From Veillonella sp. KGMB01456 (GTDB lineage Bacteria > Bacillota > Negativicutes > Veillonellales > Veillonellaceae), in assembly GCF_023051165.1 (NCBI RefSeq), contig NZ_JALKIG010000017.1, forward strand, positions 1 to 41,698: a DNA stretch of 41,698 bases, written 5' to 3'. The position numbers were made by a program, and so were the translations under genes. Of the stretch, positions 23,451 to 31,158 are shown piece by piece. The notes under the pieces were generated by a model. It did no database searches. It worked only from the letters and a program-made list of their open reading frames with translations, and had not been told where the DNA came from. Each line of letters begins with the position of its first letter. Positions within the stretch are counted from its first letter, which is position 1.

Positions 23451-24711
23451 AACTTATCCCTCCTTTTCTAATTTTAATCAGCGGTTCCAAGGCATACCGC
23501 ATGGCATCCATTAAATGGTTAAAATCATCAATTGGCTTATTCAGTTTTTTGCCAAATTTATCTTCATCCCAAGCGTAGTTCATGATTTCGGTTATGAAAT
23601 TCACGCAGCGAGGGTGGATGATAATCTTATAGTCTTGTAATACCTGAATACCGGCATTAACGCTATCCTTGCCTTTTAAGGCCGCAGTAATACGTCGCAA
23701 TCCTAATCTCCTTAAATGAACAATAGACTTAGGCTCCGCTGAATCAGCTCGAATACGTTCTTTAGCGTAGCCCATACGAGTAATCGTTTCCGCGATTTCG
23801 TCATTTGTAAGGCCTTTTTGATACATCTCGTCAAACACATAAATCTCTTTAGCGACTGTATCAACTAGCCCGCAAAACAGTGCCGACGGATCATTGGTAA
23901 AACCGAAGTCTAAACCGAAGTAACTTTGTACATTTGGCCGCTTACTTATTTCAGCGGCATCAAATACACATTCTTCCCAGTTTTCGTATACAAGGCCTTC
24001 AACAATACCCCAATCACCTAAACCGGCTACCTTATATCGCCGTGGATTGGTGCGTTTCATATCCTCGAATACTTTGATGTCTGAAGGGCTTAAAAACTCG
24101 TTACAGGTGTAATTCGTTGTCATAGCCAGAACATCACTATTTTGGGTATCAAAAAACCGCTTCTTGAGCCAGTGTCGCTCATTCCACGGGTTAAAGGTAA
24201 TCGTTATTTGATGCCATAAATTCGGAGGTAATTGACCACGAATGGATTCATTCAACATATCAAAATCTTCTTCATTCGTGATTTCGTAGGCTTCCTCAAT
24301 CCACAACCAACACAATGACCCTGAATCTACGGCCACTGAAGTAACTTTAAGCGGATCGTCTAATCCTCGAAACAGTATTTTTTGACCGGTAGCAATAACT
24401 GTAATCTCAAGAGGGCTTTCTGTAAACCGGAACAGATGATAGCATTTCAACCGTCTAGCCGCCCACTTAAGCTGTGCGTAGCAGCTGTCTTTTAAGGTGC
24501 GGAATACTTTACGCACCACTAACGCATTCGCTTCGGGATACTTTAATATATTTTTAATAAGGTCCAGTGCGGCCGTAGCCGATTTTTTAGAGGCACGACT
24601 TCCTTTTACAACACGATACCGGCCTCGGAACCGTATAAACTGACCGTAACCTGCGCCGAATATCTCGGGTAATCGTACCGGTTGATATTTGGTCGGATCA
24701 TAGCTAATCAC
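23431..24711 (-). CDS. Terminase large subunit (PBSX family)
   Basis: 426 residues from the GTG at 24711. That start has GAGAGG at the right distance and overlaps the TerS stop. The upstream TTG at 24732 lacks a binding site. The ATPase has a variant Walker A (GSRASKKS, about residues 37-44) and an acidic Walker B (LCWLWIEEAYE). The nuclease domain shows YFGLDFGFTNDPSALF and the later DSAEPKS and DDFNHLMDAMRYAL motifs, all typical of PBSX-like TerL. It translocates and cuts DNA at the portal. Confidence 0.94.
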   Translation of the reverse strand: MISYDPTKYQPVRLPEIFGAGYGQFIRFRGRYRVVKGSRASKKSATAALDLIKNILKYPEANALVVRKVFRTLKDSCYAQLKWAARRLKCYHLFRFTESPLEITVIATGQKILFRGLDDPLKVTSVAVDSGSLCWLWIEEAYEITNEEDFDMLNESIRGQLPPNLWHQITITFNPWNERHWLKKRFFDTQNSDVLAMTTNYTCNEFLSPSDIKVFEDMKRTNPRRYKVAGLGDWGIVEGLVYENWEECVFDAAEISKRPNVQSYFGLDFGFTNDPSALFCGLVDTVAKEIYVFDEMYQKGLTNDEIAETITRMGYAKERIRADSAEPKSIVHLRRLGLRRITAALKGKDSVNAGIQVLQDYKIIIHPRCVNFITEIMNYAWDEDKFGKKLNKPIDDFNHLMDAMRYALEPLIKIRKGGISFGNGDE

Positions 24712-25138
24712 TAATATCGTCCTCTCCGACAAATATTGGCATTAATTCCCCGGACATTTGGACCTTATCAGTAAAGAGTTGATGGCGTTTACCCATTAAT
24801 TCGGCCGCTTTTAACCGATCACGAGCGGATATTTGCTTAATCATAATTCGGGCATCACTGCGACCTTCTCCACAGCCTTCAACTACTACCACTTCTTCAT
24901 CGAGCTCACCTCGCATGGCCTTAGATAGCATCGCTTCCACTTCTTCAGCGGTGGCAATGGTTTTCTTAAACTCTTTGGCCCTTAATTCTTGAATGCGATT
25001 TTTAATCTCAAGTTTTCTCAAGTTTTGATTCGCAATCCTGTCGGCTGTTTTAGGGCTATATCCTGCCCGTATAGCCGCTTGCGTACCGTTCAAGTCAATC
25101 AGATATTCGGCACAGAATTTTTCTTGTTTTGGCGTCAC
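24704..25138 (-). CDS. Terminase small subunit
   Basis: 144 residues from the GTG at 25138 with AAAGGAGGTGATG upstream. The frame stays open upstream but has no start signal and runs through a terminator. The N-terminal TPKQEKFCAEYLIDLNGTQAAIRAGYSPKTADRIANQNLRK is the Terminase_2 helix-turn-helix that recognises the packaging site. The middle (DRLKAAELMGKRHQLFTDKV) is the usual oligomerisation segment. Confidence 0.93.
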   Translation of the reverse strand: MTPKQEKFCAEYLIDLNGTQAAIRAGYSPKTADRIANQNLRKLEIKNRIQELRAKEFKKTIATAEEVEAMLSKAMRGELDEEVVVVEGCGEGRSDARIMIKQISARDRLKAAELMGKRHQLFTDKVQMSGELMPIFVGEDDISD

Positions 25139-25168
25139 GTCATCACCTCCTTTTGGGCAATAAAAAAT

Positions 25169-25185
25169 GCGGGGTATTCTCCCGC
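25169..25185 (-). terminator. Terminator after the tRNA genes
   Basis: On the minus strand GCGGG-7 bases-CCCGC is followed by ATTTTTTAT. It lies between tRNA-Met and terS, so the tRNA transcript probably ends here and terS begins a new unit or depends on readthrough. Confidence 0.65.
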
Positions 25186-25237
25186 TGCAGGCCGTAGCCC
25201 TCTTACACCGCAAAATGAAATTACATCTCCGGCTTAC

Positions 25238-25312
25238 TGGTGGATCCTGTAGGATTCGGACCTACGACCATTCGGTTATGAGCCGAGTGCTCTACCACTG
25301 AGCTAAAGATCC
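25238..25312 (-). tRNA. tRNA-Met (CAT)
   Basis: 75 bases including an encoded CCA end. Acceptor GGATCTT..., D-arm AGCTCAGTGGTAGAGC, anticodon loop CTCATAA (anticodon CAT), T-arm with GGTCCGAATCC. An elongator methionine type is most likely. An Ile tRNA with modified C34 cannot be excluded from sequence alone. Confidence 0.9.
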
Positions 25313-25315
25313 ATA

Positions 25316-25390
25316 TGGCTGCCTAGATAGGATTCGAACCTATAACCAGTCGGTTAACAGCCGACTGCACTACCGTTGTGCTACTAGGCA
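25316..25390 (-). tRNA. tRNA-Asn (GTT)
   Basis: 75 bases with encoded CCA. Acceptor TGCCTAG pairs with CTAGGCA, the anticodon stem GTCGG/CCGAC encloses CTGTTAA (anticodon GTT), and the T-loop is GGTTCGAATCC. Three bases separate it from tRNA-Met. Confidence 0.93.
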
Positions 25391-25393
25391 ATG

Positions 25394-25482
25394 TGGCGGA
25401 AGAGGTAGGATTCGAACCCACGCACGTGTTAACGCCTCGCTGTTTTCAAGACAGCTTCCTTAATCCACTTGGGTACTCTTCC
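25394..25482 (-). tRNA. tRNA-Ser (TGA)
   Basis: 89 bases with encoded CCA and the long variable arm of serine tRNAs. The anticodon loop is CTTGAAA (anticodon TGA), acceptor GGAAGAG/CTCTTCC, T-loop GGTTCGAATCC. It is the first of the three tRNAs in transcription order. Confidence 0.93.
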
Positions 25483-25494
25483 ATGTACAAGAAA

Positions 25495-25512
25495 AGCATC
25501 CTTTCGGATGCT
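25495..25512 (-). terminator. Terminator-like hairpin before the tRNA genes
   Basis: AGCATCC / GGATGCT is a perfect 7-bp stem with a 4-base loop, followed on the minus strand by TTTTC. It lies only 12 bases upstream of tRNA-Ser. Either the early transcript is attenuated here or the hairpin helps process the tRNA precursor. Confidence 0.5.
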
Positions 25513-25581
25513 CATCTTGCTCACCATAGGCATTTGTTGAGGAGTGTAAGATCATTATTAGCTTTATTCGCTTCTTTCTAC

Positions 25582-25626
25582 AGTTTACATGATATCACAG
25601 ACCTAGGGGGTAAAAACAGGTAAACT
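25582..25626. promoter_or_regulatory. Inverted repeat in the gap before the late region
   Basis: AGTTTAC (25582-25588) and GTAAACT (25620-25626) form a 7-base inverted repeat with 31 bases between, directly after the ArpU/sigma-like gene. A TGATATCAT -10-like sequence (minus strand) lies inside. This 145-base gap is the natural place for the late promoter, so the repeat may be an activator site. Confidence 0.35.
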
Positions 25627-25627
25627 T

Positions 25628-26074
25628 TTATTGCATCAAAACGTCGTAGAAACTTTCCAATGCTTTTTTATGGTTATACTTAATACTCTCATAGGCCATA
25701 AACCATTCCACAGCTATACGCTCCAAACTATGGCCTTGAATGTATTTACTTCGCAATAAGGCACGGTGTCTTGAATCCGGTACGCGAGCTATAAGATTAA
25801 ATAAACGAATTTGTTCTTCCACAACTCGTTCGTTTTCGACCTGAATAAGCCCTTGAAGTTTCGTTATTTTCTTAAGAACCGTTAGTGTCGGTTCCCTTCC
25901 TCCACCACTCACTCGTTCACCTCCGATACTACATTCCGGCAATCCGTCCGGAGCTGCGTCTCTCAATAAATCACAGAATTGTTCTCTTAACGCTTTACGC
26001 TCTTTTTCCATATCCCGAAGTTTTGATAATTCTAACCGTGCTATACGACGTTTTTCTCTTGGTTCCATACTCAA
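25628..26074 (-). CDS. ArpU/sigma-70-like phage late transcription regulator
   Basis: 148 residues from a TTG at 26074, which has GGAGG six bases upstream. The ATG at 26068 is the alternative, with GGAGG twelve bases away. An N-terminal coiled segment (REKRRIARLELSKLRDMEKERKALREQF) is followed by a C-terminal helix-turn-helix like sigma region 4 (HRALLRSKYIQGHSLERIAVEWFMAYESIKYNHKKAL). ArpU-type proteins activate late genes in Gram-positive phages. It is the last gene of the early block, just before tRNAs and terminase, the usual position. Confidence 0.78.
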   Translation of the reverse strand: MSMEPREKRRIARLELSKLRDMEKERKALREQFCDLLRDAAPDGLPECSIGGERVSGGGREPTLTVLKKITKLQGLIQVENERVVEEQIRLFNLIARVPDSRHRALLRSKYIQGHSLERIAVEWFMAYESIKYNHKKALESFYDVLMQ

Positions 26075-26098
26075 GTAAATCCTCCAAACCCACATGAC

Positions 26099-26245
26099 TC
26101 ACGTAAACAGTGTTTCAAAGATTATGGCTAATACTAAAAATAATAAAGGGATTAATGTAGGCGATAAGACTAACCACCAACTCATACTAACAAGCCCTGT
26201 GAGTTTTAAGACAAGCATTATTGCCTGCAATATAAATAGCCACAT
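26099..26245 (-). CDS. Small hydrophobic membrane protein, 48 residues
   Basis: Starts at the ATG at 26245 behind GGGGGAT. Two membrane segments (MWLFILQAIMLVLKLTGLVSM and SWWLVLSPTLIPLLFLVLAIIF) joined by a Ser-Trp-Trp turn. Very similar small proteins are common in early regions of Bacillota phages, with no known function. Follows the preceding gene's stop directly. Confidence 0.65.
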   Translation of the reverse strand: MWLFILQAIMLVLKLTGLVSMSWWLVLSPTLIPLLFLVLAIIFETLFT

Positions 26246-26716
26246 TTAATAATCCCCCTTTGGCGTCTCAGAGAAAGGTAATTTAATCTGTTCCCACCCT
26301 GTAATATGCCATTCTCTCGGTTCCTCACGTATTGTAAATTGGCTTTTACCTTGCCAATAGCATTCAAACGGTTTGTCTGAATGTGGATTGTATCTATAAA
26401 AATGGCGACTCACCCAGGGTTCTTTATCGTTATGTCTAACAAATACCGGTGTGTTAACCGGAACTATTGCCCATATCATGTCTCCCGCTTTGTCAAATAT
26501 ATTAATAACTCTATCTTTTTCAATATTTGTGAATACATTTCTTGCCCAATTTAAACTAACACAATCATTAAGTTCTCTTGTAGCTCCTACCGGTGGTCTT
26601 GAACCCATTCTATATGCCCATAGGTTATCATCTCTATCACGGAGTATAAATTGATAACCTAGGCTACACAGCATAGCCATGATTCCCTTTTTGGTGCTTT
26701 CCAATTCTGAATTCAT
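26246..26716 (-). CDS. Hypothetical protein, 156 residues
   Basis: Start chosen at the ATG at 26716, with AGGAG seven bases upstream, overlapping the helicase stop as ATGA. No family recognised. A folded mixed alpha/beta protein rich in aromatics, with FILRDRDDNLWAYRMGS, PGWEQ-like end (HITGWEQIKLPFSE) and no membrane segments. Its placement after the SNF2 helicase suggests an early accessory role. Confidence 0.6.
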   Translation of the reverse strand: MNSELESTKKGIMAMLCSLGYQFILRDRDDNLWAYRMGSRPPVGATRELNDCVSLNWARNVFTNIEKDRVINIFDKAGDMIWAIVPVNTPVFVRHNDKEPWVSRHFYRYNPHSDKPFECYWQGKSQFTIREEPREWHITGWEQIKLPFSETPKGDY

Positions 26717-28098
26717 ATGCATTCTCCTTTCATAGTTTCATATAGCGACCTTCTATATTTAATCGCATCTAATAATTCATTTTGACCGGCTTCTTTTCTA
26801 GCGATAGCACGCATAACCTGCTCGTCCATCGTACCGGCCGTTACTAAATGATGTATAATAACCGCTTCGGACTGTCCTTGCCTGTATAATCGTGCATTGG
26901 CTTGTTGGTACTGCTCCAAACTCCACGTTAATCCGTACCATACGATAATATGCCCACCGGCTTGTAAATTAAGCCCGTAACCAGCCGATGCCGGATGTGC
27001 CAATAACATATCAATCCGCCCTTGATTCCAATCCTCTACATCCGCATCCGTTTTGAGTTCACGTGCCTTTGGAAAAGCTTTTTGAATTGCCACTAAGTCA
27101 TGCCTGAAATTGTAAAACACTAGCATCGGCTTCCCGGTATTCGTATCAGCCAATTCTTTTAACATTTCGAGTTTCTGTTCGTGAATTTTAACGTAGTGTT
27201 TTTCCTCGTCATATACATACCCGTTGGCCATCTGTAACAGCTTATTCGCAACAGCGGCGGCAGTTAGTGCAAATAATTCACTATCTGGTAACGATAGCAC
27301 ATGCTGTCGTTCCATCGTACGATAGAGTTCCCGTTCGGCTTCGGTCATTTCGACACGAATCACATTATCGATACGCTCCGGTAACGATAAATAATCCGCA
27401 GCCTTTAAACTCATACACACCGATTGTAGTCGTTTGTAAATATCAGCCTGTGCCGATGGCTTAAGTCGATAGCTATATACGATATGGCCATTCGTTTTAT
27501 CCGGTACGAAATATCTATCTCGGTATTCGGTAATCGTACGTCCTAGTCGTTCGCCACCATCCAATAAATAGATTTGAGACCACAAATCCATCAGTGTATT
27601 GGGCGCCGGTGTCCCGGTTAAAATAACGACACGATCAAAGAGTCCGCGGAATTTACGCAATGCCTTAAACCGTTTTGCTCTTGGATTCTTAAAACTACTG
27701 CTCTCATCCACCACCAACATATCAAATGGCCATTGCCGTATGTTATGTACATAATATTCGCATAACCATGTTACATTTTCTCGGTTAATCACATACACAT
27801 CGGCTTTTGTGTGTAATGCATCAATTCGTTGTTTGGCACTACCCAGCACCTTTACAATTTTAAGATTCTTCGTCTCGTCCCATTTAGCAGCTTCCTGCAC
27901 CCAGGTACTTTCAGCTACTTTCTTTGGTGCTATCAATAGAACCTTGGTAACCTCAAACCGGTTATTGATTAACTGATTAATGGCCATCAACGTGCAGATA
28001 CTTTTACCAAGCCCCATATCGAGTAGCAGTCCGTAGTGTGTATTCGTTACAATCCGGTCTATGGCTATCGATTGATAGGGGTGCGGAACAAACTTCAT
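26713..28098 (-). CDS. SNF2-family DEAD/DEAH helicase
   Basis: 461 residues. Motif I LLLDMGLGKS (D27-S33), motif II VVDESSSFKNP (residues 130-139), motif III LTGTPAPN, and motifs V-VI near the C-terminus (ILLAHPASAGYGLNLQAGGHIIVWYGLTWSLEQYQQANARLYRQGQ) are all present. Such stand-alone SNF2 ATPases are part of many Bacillota prophage replication modules, often with a VRR-NUC protein as here. Presumably a DNA translocase used in replication or recombination. Confidence 0.93.
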   Translation of the reverse strand: MKFVPHPYQSIAIDRIVTNTHYGLLLDMGLGKSICTLMAINQLINNRFEVTKVLLIAPKKVAESTWVQEAAKWDETKNLKIVKVLGSAKQRIDALHTKADVYVINRENVTWLCEYYVHNIRQWPFDMLVVDESSSFKNPRAKRFKALRKFRGLFDRVVILTGTPAPNTLMDLWSQIYLLDGGERLGRTITEYRDRYFVPDKTNGHIVYSYRLKPSAQADIYKRLQSVCMSLKAADYLSLPERIDNVIRVEMTEAERELYRTMERQHVLSLPDSELFALTAAAVANKLLQMANGYVYDEEKHYVKIHEQKLEMLKELADTNTGKPMLVFYNFRHDLVAIQKAFPKARELKTDADVEDWNQGRIDMLLAHPASAGYGLNLQAGGHIIVWYGLTWSLEQYQQANARLYRQGQSEAVIIHHLVTAGTMDEQVMRAIARKEAGQNELLDAIKYRRSLYETMKGECI

Positions 28099-28379
28099 AA
28101 GCCCGCCTCGGTGAAGAAGTTAATCACACCATCCTTACCTTGTACCACACTGACCTGTGCGTGATGCTCTTTCAGTCTTAAAATCTGCACCTGCTGCGTA
28201 GGTGAAAGCCTGCCTGTTGTAGTTTTCAACTCAATAAAATGCACCTGCCCTGTACGGGTAATTAAAATTCTATCCGGCACACCGTCGTTACCGGGGGACA
28301 CGAATTTATAAAATAGGCATCCTCTTTTTTGAGCCTCCGATTTCATAAAGACCTCAACCTGTTTTTCAGTCCATTCCAT
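28095..28379 (-). CDS. VRR-NUC domain nuclease
   Basis: 94 residues from the ATG at 28379 with GAAGGA upstream; a slightly longer frame starts at 28400. The PD-(D/E)XK core is clear: EKQVEVFMKSEAQKRGCLFYKFVSPGNDGVPDRILI (E, G-x-PD) and VHFIELKTTTGRLSPTQ (E-x-K). VRR-NUC enzymes resolve or cut branched DNA. Overlaps the SNF2 gene by four bases. Confidence 0.92.
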   Translation of the reverse strand: MEWTEKQVEVFMKSEAQKRGCLFYKFVSPGNDGVPDRILITRTGQVHFIELKTTTGRLSPTQQVQILRLKEHHAQVSVVQGKDGVINFFTEAGL

Positions 28380-28399
28380 ATACACCATTCCTTCGAACA

Positions 28400-28740
28400 T
28401 TTGTGTGTAGTCAATGTAGCCAATTATTGGCCAAAACTATATATAGGCTATTTTTTAGATATACACTAATATATATACACGCGTATATACAATATTATTA
28501 TATTTATAATTAATTAGTAATAATTGGCTACATTGGCTACATTACACATATAAATATAATAGTAATCGTACTTTAAGCCGTAGCCAATTCCGTAACCAAT
28601 CCCGTAGCCGTATCCAATTTTATAGCATATATCTATAATCTTCTATGTATAAAGAAGTATAATTATTAAATCTATAAAATTAGATATAACAATTGGCTAC
28701 GGTAATTGGCTACACCTCTGGAACACCGTTTTCGATAAAA
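28400..28740. other. AT-rich iteron region, candidate replication origin
   Basis: A 340-base gap with no gene. The 9-mer GTAGCCAAT occurs at 28416-28424 and 28580-28588. Near copies are at 28592-28600 (GTAACCAAT) and 28610-28618 (GTATCCAAT). Its reverse complement ATTGGCTAC occurs at 28523-28531, 28532-28540, 28692-28700 and 28705-28713. Between the copies lie extreme AT tracts (28441-28520 and 28620-28690). Iterons beside an AT-rich unwinding region, in the gap after a primase/helicase gene, are typical of phage origins. Confidence 0.65.
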
Positions 28741-31158
28741 TCACAACTTATTGTGTCCTCTGTCCGAGGGCACAAACGCTTTTTGCACACCATATAATTT
28801 ACCAAAACGTAATTTACCGGAACCCTTATTATACGGCTCCCATCCTTGCAATGATTGCAGAATATCAATGAGTTCACGGGCTTTAGCATTTGACAGTGTT
28901 TTACGGTCCCCGTTCAACACTTCACACCAAATCTCAAGAGCACAGACCTTTTCTCGTGGCTTACCGCCCTTCTCTTCGTCGTATGACTCAAGATAGGCTC
29001 TACGGTCATATAGGTCCTTGCTATCCCAGTTAGGTGGTAGCAGTACCGACAAATATTCTTCGATAAGACCTGTAAGCTCTGAGCCTTCCGTGTGAGATTG
29101 CTGTATTTTAATCGCTTCCTGTTCCAGTGACTCATCCAATACTAATGACTCACCATTAGCCCACAGCATAAACGCCTCCGCCCAAATTTGGTCTACTTCG
29201 TCTTTTGATAAATCCCACGAGTTGCGCACTTTCCGCTGCTTATTACCACTAATTGGCCAAAAGCGTCGGTTACCGGTGCGATCCTTTAAAAACAATAAAT
29301 TATTCGTGGAGCCGGCGAACACGCACTGTCTTGGGTATTCTTCCGTTCGGCGGCCATACGGGACTCTAAATCGGTCTGTAGTACGACTCAGGAATGCCTT
29401 AACGATTTCGTTATCGTTTTTATACGTCGGCGATAACTCGGCCAATTCATTAATCCAGGCACCCTGTATTTGTTCTAAGGCGTCTTTGGTCTTGATATCC
29501 TGTAAGGTATTGTTAAACCATTTACCGCCCAACCGCTCCAAAATAACCGACTTACCAAGCCCTTGCTCGCCGTATAATACAATGGCCGTATCAAACTTTA
29601 TGCCGGGCTCCATAACGCGGGCTATGGCTCCGCATAGCCATTTTCTCGTAACTGCTCTGATATACGGAGTATCTTCGGCACCGATAAAATCAATGAATAA
29701 GGAATCGACGCGTTCCGTACCGTCCCAATTTAGAGCTGTTAAGTATTCGCGGACAGGATGAAATTTATTTTGGTTCATGACCTCGGTAATCGCATCATCG
29801 ATAATGCCCTTGCCCTTAATTTGATATACCGTAGATAAGTAATTCCGTATACAAGCATCATCGGTGTCCCCCCATAAATCACTACCGTTTACGGTACGCC
29901 ACGGCAGATTACCGAGCACGACAATTCGATGTGCGAACTCGTCCAGGCCGAACCGCTGCTTTAATTCTGGATCATGCTGCATTATCCATATACAGTTATA
30001 CGAGTTCGATTCAGGCACACCTGACTTCGTACGCTGTAATTTACGCATCCAGCTATCGTCAGCATCATCTCCGGTTAAAGAAGCAATATCATCAAATTCG
30101 TTGGAATACTTAGCCGCTCGTTCCTTATCCAATAGCACCGGGGCGGCTCCGTCTTCGTTAACGAAGTTCATCATCGCTTTGAAAGAAGGCCTTGCATCGG
30201 ACCTCATTTTAGCGTCGCAGTCTTCATCGAGTGAGCCGAATTTATGGATGCGAACCAAATCAAATGCATTGACTAACTTACCACTTAGCGGGTCGGTTCC
30301 GTGATGGCTATAGGCAAACGTGTCATTGTCGTATACGACAAGCCCGGCCACGGTAGAACCGGCACGATAGGTATATCGATTCGGTGTATCACACGGAGCG
30401 TATATGTCCGGTAAGAATTTATCGATAGCAGCTGTTATACTGTAACTGCGACAAAAGGCACCGATGAGTCCGGACTTGGCCAACGGATTACCTTGCTTTT
30501 TGGCACTATGTGCCATGAGCGTTTCCGCTCTTGAGCTTGTTGGCCAAAGGCTAACATCTGTCCAGTCTGTATACGTAGCCAATATATCGTCTACCGGTAA
30601 CAGTGAACCTTCGTGATGCTGAAAGACGTATTCCACGTCTTTCGGATGACTTGGCCAATACATAAGCCGTTCCGGCTGGTGTGTTGACGGATCAAAGGAC
30701 TCTATACCGATTGATTCAGCCATTCGCCGTGACACCGCTTGAAACTCATCCGGCAGCATTGGTCTATCCGTTGGAATAATAATTCGATATCGTGGCTGTT
30801 TTTCCGTATAGCTATGTGTGCTATATAGCACATATTCATAGCTATCAAGTGCTAAATCGAGCATCATCAGGAAATCATCATCAGGGCTATCCGCATCAAG
30901 CGTTAATAAATATCGCTGTTTTACGGCACCATTAACGCGTCGGCCATTTTTGGGGATATACCCACCTACAAAACCGCCTACGTCTTTGACATCGCCCTGC
31001 TGTGATTTATTCATCCGTTTATATTCGGATGCCGTTTCTTTGGTTACAGTAGCCTTGCTTAATTGTGATACGAGTTCAGACCATTTTAATTCTTGAGTCT
31101 TCCAGCTACGGGCGTAGCGATTTGTGCCCGTAGCTATTTTTATAACAATGTCGCTCAA
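28741..31158 (-). CDS. VapE-type primase-helicase
   Basis: 805 residues. The N-terminal ~200 residues look like an AEP primase-polymerase domain: YLLTLDADSPDDDF (83-96), STHSYTEKQPRYRIIIPT (113-130) and MYWPS. Residues ~455-700 are the virulence-associated E helicase: NWDGTERVDSLF, AIVLYGEQGLGKSVIL with Walker A at 530-537, WINELAELS, FRVPYGRRTEEYPRQCVFAGSTN. It would prime and unwind DNA at the phage origin. The candidate origin lies directly downstream. ATGA overlap with the PcfJ-like gene. Confidence 0.92.
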   Translation of the reverse strand: MSDIVIKIATGTNRYARSWKTQELKWSELVSQLSKATVTKETASEYKRMNKSQQGDVKDVGGFVGGYIPKNGRRVNGAVKQRYLLTLDADSPDDDFLMMLDLALDSYEYVLYSTHSYTEKQPRYRIIIPTDRPMLPDEFQAVSRRMAESIGIESFDPSTHQPERLMYWPSHPKDVEYVFQHHEGSLLPVDDILATYTDWTDVSLWPTSSRAETLMAHSAKKQGNPLAKSGLIGAFCRSYSITAAIDKFLPDIYAPCDTPNRYTYRAGSTVAGLVVYDNDTFAYSHHGTDPLSGKLVNAFDLVRIHKFGSLDEDCDAKMRSDARPSFKAMMNFVNEDGAAPVLLDKERAAKYSNEFDDIASLTGDDADDSWMRKLQRTKSGVPESNSYNCIWIMQHDPELKQRFGLDEFAHRIVVLGNLPWRTVNGSDLWGDTDDACIRNYLSTVYQIKGKGIIDDAITEVMNQNKFHPVREYLTALNWDGTERVDSLFIDFIGAEDTPYIRAVTRKWLCGAIARVMEPGIKFDTAIVLYGEQGLGKSVILERLGGKWFNNTLQDIKTKDALEQIQGAWINELAELSPTYKNDNEIVKAFLSRTTDRFRVPYGRRTEEYPRQCVFAGSTNNLLFLKDRTGNRRFWPISGNKQRKVRNSWDLSKDEVDQIWAEAFMLWANGESLVLDESLEQEAIKIQQSHTEGSELTGLIEEYLSVLLPPNWDSKDLYDRRAYLESYDEEKGGKPREKVCALEIWCEVLNGDRKTLSNAKARELIDILQSLQGWEPYNKGSGKLRFGKLYGVQKAFVPSDRGHNKL

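Noticed and set aside
28441..28560. CRISPR-like array suggested by repeated ATTGGCTAC
   Set aside because: Units are 9 bases, irregularly spaced and in both orientations, with no spacers of constant length; they fit iterons better.
28751..30304. Several plus-strand frames opposite the primase-helicase
   Set aside because: Low-complexity or Ser/Arg-rich products with no start signals, opposite a gene with clear motifs.
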